Source: Thermoplasmatota archaeon (GTDB taxonomy: Archaea; Thermoplasmatota; Penumbrarchaeia; Penumbrarchaeales; Penumbrarchaeaceae). From it: a stretch of DNA of 9,803 nt. Position 1 is the first letter of the stretch. Every line of letters begins with the position of its first letter. Positions 6,919-9,803 of this stretch are shown here, in pieces. A program made the translations under genes and the position numbers. Location of the stretch: positions 1-9,803 of the forward strand of contig JAUVBH010000041.1 of the NCBI GenBank assembly GCA_030591285.1, in the 5' to 3' direction. The notes beneath the pieces are model-generated. The model did no database searches and was not told the origin of the DNA. It saw only the letters and a program-made list of their open reading frames with translations.

Positions 6919-6945
6919 CGAATGGAGGATAACCCAAGGTCCCGC

Positions 6946-7449
6946 ATGAAACGTATAAAGGTTATTAATGAACCAACCGACCTGGTCGCATTGCTCAGGG
7001 CCATGGATTCTCCAACGAAGAAGGATGTATTCCAGGAGTGTGCCAATGGTTGGGTTACCAAGAAATCCGTTGAGGATAGATACGGAGATGAAGGAGTGGA
7101 AGCACTCTCATTCTTCGAAAAAATGCACCTTGTTGAAACATCCTGGCAGATCGATTCACAGTTCAACAAGGAGAAGATCTATCATACATACTATGTCTCT
7201 GTCCACATCAATACATCGGCACAGATAACCGAGATATCAGATGTCCTTTACATCACTGCAATGGGTGAGGATAAGTATAACGAACTGGAAACGAAGGTCT
7301 TCGACAAGGTAAGCGATGAAGGAACCTTTTCCGGCGAGTTCGTGAAGGATCTTGAACTAACCCCAACGATGCTTAAAAGTCTGGTCAAGAGATCAGGCAG
7401 GCTCGCCTATAAGGGCCACAGGATAGAGAGGATCAACAGGGAGGAGTAA
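6946..7449 (+). CDS. ArsR-like winged-helix transcriptional regulator (167 aa)
   Basis: A soluble protein with an N-terminal winged helix at about 12-68: LLRAMDSPTKKDVFQECANG, then a recognition-helix-like stretch with VEALSFFEKMHLVETSWQ. The beta-hairpin region includes YHTYYVSVHIN (79-89). A second helical segment at about 110-160 (LTPTMLKSLVKRSGRLAYKG) looks like another winged helix. The whole pattern matches a conserved archaeal ArsR-like family that I remember, but whose target is not known to me. There is no metal-binding Cys cluster, so metal sensing is unlikely. The start was placed at ATG 6946 because the best promoter would begin RNA there and the family N-terminus (MKRIKVINEPTD) fits; in-frame ATGs at 6907 and 6922 are alternatives. 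The stop lies 13 bases before the tRNA methylase gene, so the two are probably co-transcribed. Confidence 0.8.
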   Translation: MKRIKVINEPTDLVALLRAMDSPTKKDVFQECANGWVTKKSVEDRYGDEGVEALSFFEKMHLVETSWQIDSQFNKEKIYHTYYVSVHINTSAQITEISDVLYITAMGEDKYNELETKVFDKVSDEGTFSGEFVKDLELTPTMLKSLVKRSGRLAYKGHRIERINREE

Positions 7450-7462
7450 GGGGAGTGTATTC

Positions 7463-8578
7463 ATGGGTGACCATGGGACCCCCTACATAGAAGTCCTCCG
7501 GCTCGGCCATAGACCAGAGCGAGATAAGCGTATCACTACTCATGTTTCTCTTGTAGCCAGGGCTTTCGGTGCCAAAGGCATTCACATCGACCGGTCCGAT
7601 CCCAAGCTTGAAGGGACCATCCACAAGGTCAACGAACAGTTCGGTGGAGATTTCTTTATCGATACCGGTGCATCAAGAAAAGGTGTAATGAGAAGATGGA
7701 ATGGAACGATAGTACATCTTACAATGTATGGAATGTCGTTGGATGAAGCGGTGGCCGAGATCCCTGACAATGAAAGGATCCTTGTTGTTGTAGGTGCGGA
7801 AAAGGTTCCGAGAGATGTCTACGACCTTGCTCATTTCAACGTAAGTGTTGCTAATCAGCCACATTCTGAGGTGTCTGCGCTGGCCCTCTTCCTTGACAGG
7901 ATGTTCAAAGGTGAGGAGCTTTCCAAGAATACTTCAGGAGGGACCATGAACATCGAACCTAACAGGTACGGTAAGACGGTGGTTCCAAAAGGTGGAGATG
8001 TTTCAGAGGTTTCGGACCCGTTCGATAGGAAATGGTCAACCATCCCTGATCAAGATGAGTGCATTGACCTTCTAAGAGCGCTTGGATGCTCACAACCTGT
8101 TATCACCCATGTAAAATCGGTCAGGGACCTGGGAATGGAGATCATCAAAAGATCAAAGGTCGATCTGAAAGATGATGTGGTCGACCCTGGTCTTCTTGAG
8201 GCCGGATTACTTCTACATGATATTGGCCGATCGATTTCCCACTCCATGAATCACATTACCTATGGAGTGGAGATCGCCAGAAGATTGGAGCTTGACGAAA
8301 GGATCGTCAAAATGGTCCACAACCATATTGGTGCAGGTATTACAGCTTCAGAAGCTGTTGGCCTTGGCCTTCCCAATGAGGACCATATTCCATTGACACT
8401 GATGGAGAAGATCGTCTGTCATTCAGATACTCTTGTGGGAGACCGCAGGAGAAGATCCCTGGACGAAGCTGTGACAAAGCTCAGGGACAAAGGGGCAATG
8501 GACGCAGCAGAGAGGATGATCAGCCTCCATCATGAGCTGGAGCAGTTGTTTGACATAGATATTGATGAACTTTTGTGA
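7463..8578 (+). CDS. trm56: tRNA (cytidine-56-2'-O)-methyltransferase aTrm56 fused to an HD domain (371 aa)
   Basis: aTrm56 is a SPOUT-class enzyme that uses SAM to methylate the ribose of C56 in the T-loop of archaeal tRNAs. Residues 9-36 (VLRLGHRPERDKRITTHVSL and onward) are diagnostic. The knotted SAM site is at about 106-147, with VVVGAEKVP and NVSVANQPHSEVSALALFLD. After a linker (about 150-195) comes a complete HD domain at about 200-365: H216, H252-D253 in LLHDIG, H286/H288 in VHNHIG, and D322 in CHSD. The metal ligands appear intact, so phosphohydrolase activity is possible; its substrate is unknown. A stand-alone aTrm56 ends near residue 170-180, so the fusion about doubles its length. 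GGAG lies 7 bases before the ATG. The winged-helix regulator gene is immediately upstream. Confidence 0.93.
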   Translation: MGDHGTPYIEVLRLGHRPERDKRITTHVSLVARAFGAKGIHIDRSDPKLEGTIHKVNEQFGGDFFIDTGASRKGVMRRWNGTIVHLTMYGMSLDEAVAEIPDNERILVVVGAEKVPRDVYDLAHFNVSVANQPHSEVSALALFLDRMFKGEELSKNTSGGTMNIEPNRYGKTVVPKGGDVSEVSDPFDRKWSTIPDQDECIDLLRALGCSQPVITHVKSVRDLGMEIIKRSKVDLKDDVVDPGLLEAGLLLHDIGRSISHSMNHITYGVEIARRLELDERIVKMVHNHIGAGITASEAVGLGLPNEDHIPLTLMEKIVCHSDTLVGDRRRRSLDEAVTKLRDKGAMDAAERMISLHHELEQLFDIDIDELL

Positions 8579-8587
8579 TATTTTGTC

Positions 8588-8600
8588 GTAGTTCAACTAC
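8588..8600. repeat. Short perfect inverted repeat after trm56
   Basis: GTAGTT-C-AACTAC lies 9 bases after the trm56 stop, just after TTTT. It could be a small hairpin (5-bp stem, TCA loop) at the mRNA 3' end, or an operator for the small downstream gene. No long T-run follows, so a terminator call would be weak. Confidence 0.35.
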
Positions 8601-8645
8601 AACAACATTATTATTGGAAATGCCCTTCCAGGGTGTGGTGTGCCA

Positions 8646-8840
8646 ATGGTGAAGCGCAGCAAAGAAAGTCTCAAATTAGAGAAAAGTAGGGTGAACCAAC
8701 TCCTAGATGAGGAGAACCGCAATTGCAATAAATGCAAGGATAAGAAGGGACTAGGGTGTGAAGGTTGCTTCCACGACAAGAGAAAAAAGGCACTCCAGAA
8801 GAAAAAAGAAGAGATCCTACAGATCATTGCTACTCAGTAA
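8646..8840 (+). CDS. Small Lys-rich protein with CX2C-X7-CX2C cluster (64 aa)
   Basis: I do not recognise the family. The protein has a basic N-terminal helix (1-22), a four-Cys cluster (C27, C30, C38, C41) that would form a zinc knuckle, and a basic C-terminal helix (44-60). It has no membrane segment. The charge and zinc cluster suggest nucleic-acid or ribosome binding, but this is an inference. The start at ATG 8646 follows GGTG after 5 bases; GTG at 8640 is in frame but lies within that site. It begins 67 bases after trm56 and ends 56 bases before the glycyl-tRNA synthetase gene. That gene has no visible TATA box of its own, so the two may be co-transcribed. Confidence 0.65.
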   Translation: MVKRSKESLKLEKSRVNQLLDEENRNCNKCKDKKGLGCEGCFHDKRKKALQKKKEEILQIIATQ

Positions 8841-8896
8841 CTGATCCTTCAGGGGGGTTAGACCTGTCCTCCTTCCAACTTGGGAAAGACAACAAG

Positions 8897-9803
8897 ATGT
8901 CCTCAGAGCTTTATGCTCTATTGAAAAGAAGGGGCTTTTTCTGGCCCTCCTATGAGATATACGGCTCAGTAGCAGGATTCTATGACCTGGGCCCCTTGGG
9001 ATCGCAGCTTCTTCAGAACATCGAGAAGAAATGGAAGGACCGGTTCGTCATACAGGAGGATTTCCTCCTTGTTGACTGTCCCACGATAACTCCCGAGATA
9101 GCCTTCAAATATTCCGGACATCTGGATAAGTTCACGGATCACCTTACTAAATGCAAGCAATGTTCGGCACCATTCAGGGCCGATCATCTTCTTGAAGGAA
9201 TACTTGAAAACGCTGATTCACTGGAACCTGAGGAGCTGCAACATGCTCTTGACCAAAATAATGTCAAATGTCTCACATGCGGGGGAGATCTTGGCCCTCT
9301 TGAAGATTTCAATCTTATGTTCAAGACATTCATCGGTCCCGGGGGAGAGAAGGTTGCTTACTTGCGCCCCGAGACAGCCCAGTCCATTTTCATGGACTTT
9401 TCACTCCTATATCGCGTGAACAGGGAGCGTATTCCCTTCGGAGTTGCTCAGCTTGGAAAAGGATTTCGAAATGAGATATCACCACGTCAAGGAATGCTGA
9501 GGCTCAGAGAGTTCCATATGGCCGAGGGCGAATTCTTCTTCGATCCCCAGGAGATCGGATTTTCCAGGTTCGAGGAGTACAGAGATGAAAAGGTCACTCT
9601 TGTACCAAATACCGACCCTGAAAACTCCATTGAAACCACCCTTGGAGAAGCGGTGGCCAATGGCATGATCTGCTCAGAGGTCCTTGGACATTACATGGGT
9701 GTAACCAAGGCATTTTCCAAGGATATAGGAATACCTGAGAAGCATATGAGGTTCAGGGAACACCTTCGGTCCGAAATGGCGCATTATGCCCGCGACTGCT
9801 GGG
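8897..9803 (+). CDS. glyS: Glycyl-tRNA synthetase, archaeal/eukaryotic type (N-terminal 302 residues, cut by window edge)
   Basis: A class II aminoacyl-tRNA synthetase that activates glycine with ATP and charges tRNA-Gly in the cytoplasm. The N-terminus carries the family pattern KRRGFFWPSYEIYG (10-23) and GFYDLGPLG (27-35) around motif 1. An insertion holds a zinc-ribbon-like set of cysteines (C86, C89, C125, C128). YLRPETAQSIF (155-165) and FRNEISPRQGMLRLREFHMA (190-209) form the glycine/ATP site and motif 2. Motif 3 and the anticodon-binding domain lie beyond the right edge. The start at ATG 8897 is the only suitable ATG before the conserved region; upstream there is only a weak GGGA. The frame is open through to base 9803. 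No promoter was seen directly upstream. Confidence 0.95.
   Translation, partial: MSSELYALLKRRGFFWPSYEIYGSVAGFYDLGPLGSQLLQNIEKKWKDRFVIQEDFLLVDCPTITPEIAFKYSGHLDKFTDHLTKCKQCSAPFRADHLLEGILENADSLEPEELQHALDQNNVKCLTCGGDLGPLEDFNLMFKTFIGPGGEKVAYLRPETAQSIFMDFSLLYRVNRERIPFGVAQLGKGFRNEISPRQGMLRLREFHMAEGEFFFDPQEIGFSRFEEYRDEKVTLVPNTDPENSIETTLGEAVANGMICSEVLGHYMGVTKAFSKDIGIPEKHMRFREHLRSEMAHYARDCW

Larger units (their letters stand above)
6559..6945. other. Divergent intergenic region between the dnaG operon and the regulator gene
   Basis: These 387 bases hold control sequence rather than a supported gene. They contain GGTC/GACC pairing elements close to dnaG, a symmetric TATA box near 6790, an imperfect inverted repeat at 6858-6878 and a BRE/TATA at 6903-6918. 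No tRNA T-loop, 5S, SRP or RNase P signature was seen. I found no convincing TATA within about 80 bases of the dnaG start, so its promoter may be the distant one near 6790, leaving a leader of about 200 bases. Confidence 0.6.

Noticed and set aside
9192..9419. 75-residue plus-strand frame inside the glycyl-tRNA synthetase gene
   Set aside because: It is out of frame with a strongly conserved coding region and has no ribosome site.

Overview
The window looks archaeal and euryarchaeal. It encodes an archaeal-type DnaG primase, an aTrm56-type tRNA methylase, an archaeal LonB-like AAA+ ATPase, COG1340-like archaeal coiled-coil proteins and an archaeal/eukaryotic-type glycyl-tRNA synthetase. BRE/TATA-like promoter elements are present. 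Ribosome binding sites are of the GGTGA type and repeatedly sit 5-6 bases before ATG. The gene mix would suit a relative of Thermoplasmatota, but I cannot fix the lineage from sequence alone.

Left part (1-6558, minus strand). Five genes are read from right to left, tightly packed: dnaG, a LonB-derived AAA+ ATPase without a protease domain, a 547-residue Lys/Glu-rich coiled-coil protein, a 299-residue coiled-coil protein, and a signal-anchored extracytoplasmic protein that runs off the left edge. ATPase and first coiled coil overlap by 4 bases (GTGA). The two coiled-coil genes overlap by 1 base (TGATG), with a near-perfect Shine-Dalgarno inside the upstream gene. The membrane protein follows after 14 bases. 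This coupling suggests that the ATPase, the two coiled coils and the membrane protein work together. It is the best candidate here for an undescribed system.

Middle (6559-6945). A 387-base divergent intergenic region separates the dnaG operon from the plus-strand genes. It holds a symmetric TATA box, an imperfect inverted repeat, a good BRE/TATA next to the plus-strand gene, and possible competing hairpins near dnaG. I found no convincing gene in it.

Right part (6946-9803, plus strand). A small two-winged-helix regulator is followed after 13 bases by aTrm56 fused to a complete HD-domain. Next come a 64-residue protein with a CX2C-X7-CX2C cluster and the start of glycyl-tRNA synthetase, cut by the right edge. 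This half is translation-related: tRNA modification plus tRNA charging, with a putative regulator at the head.
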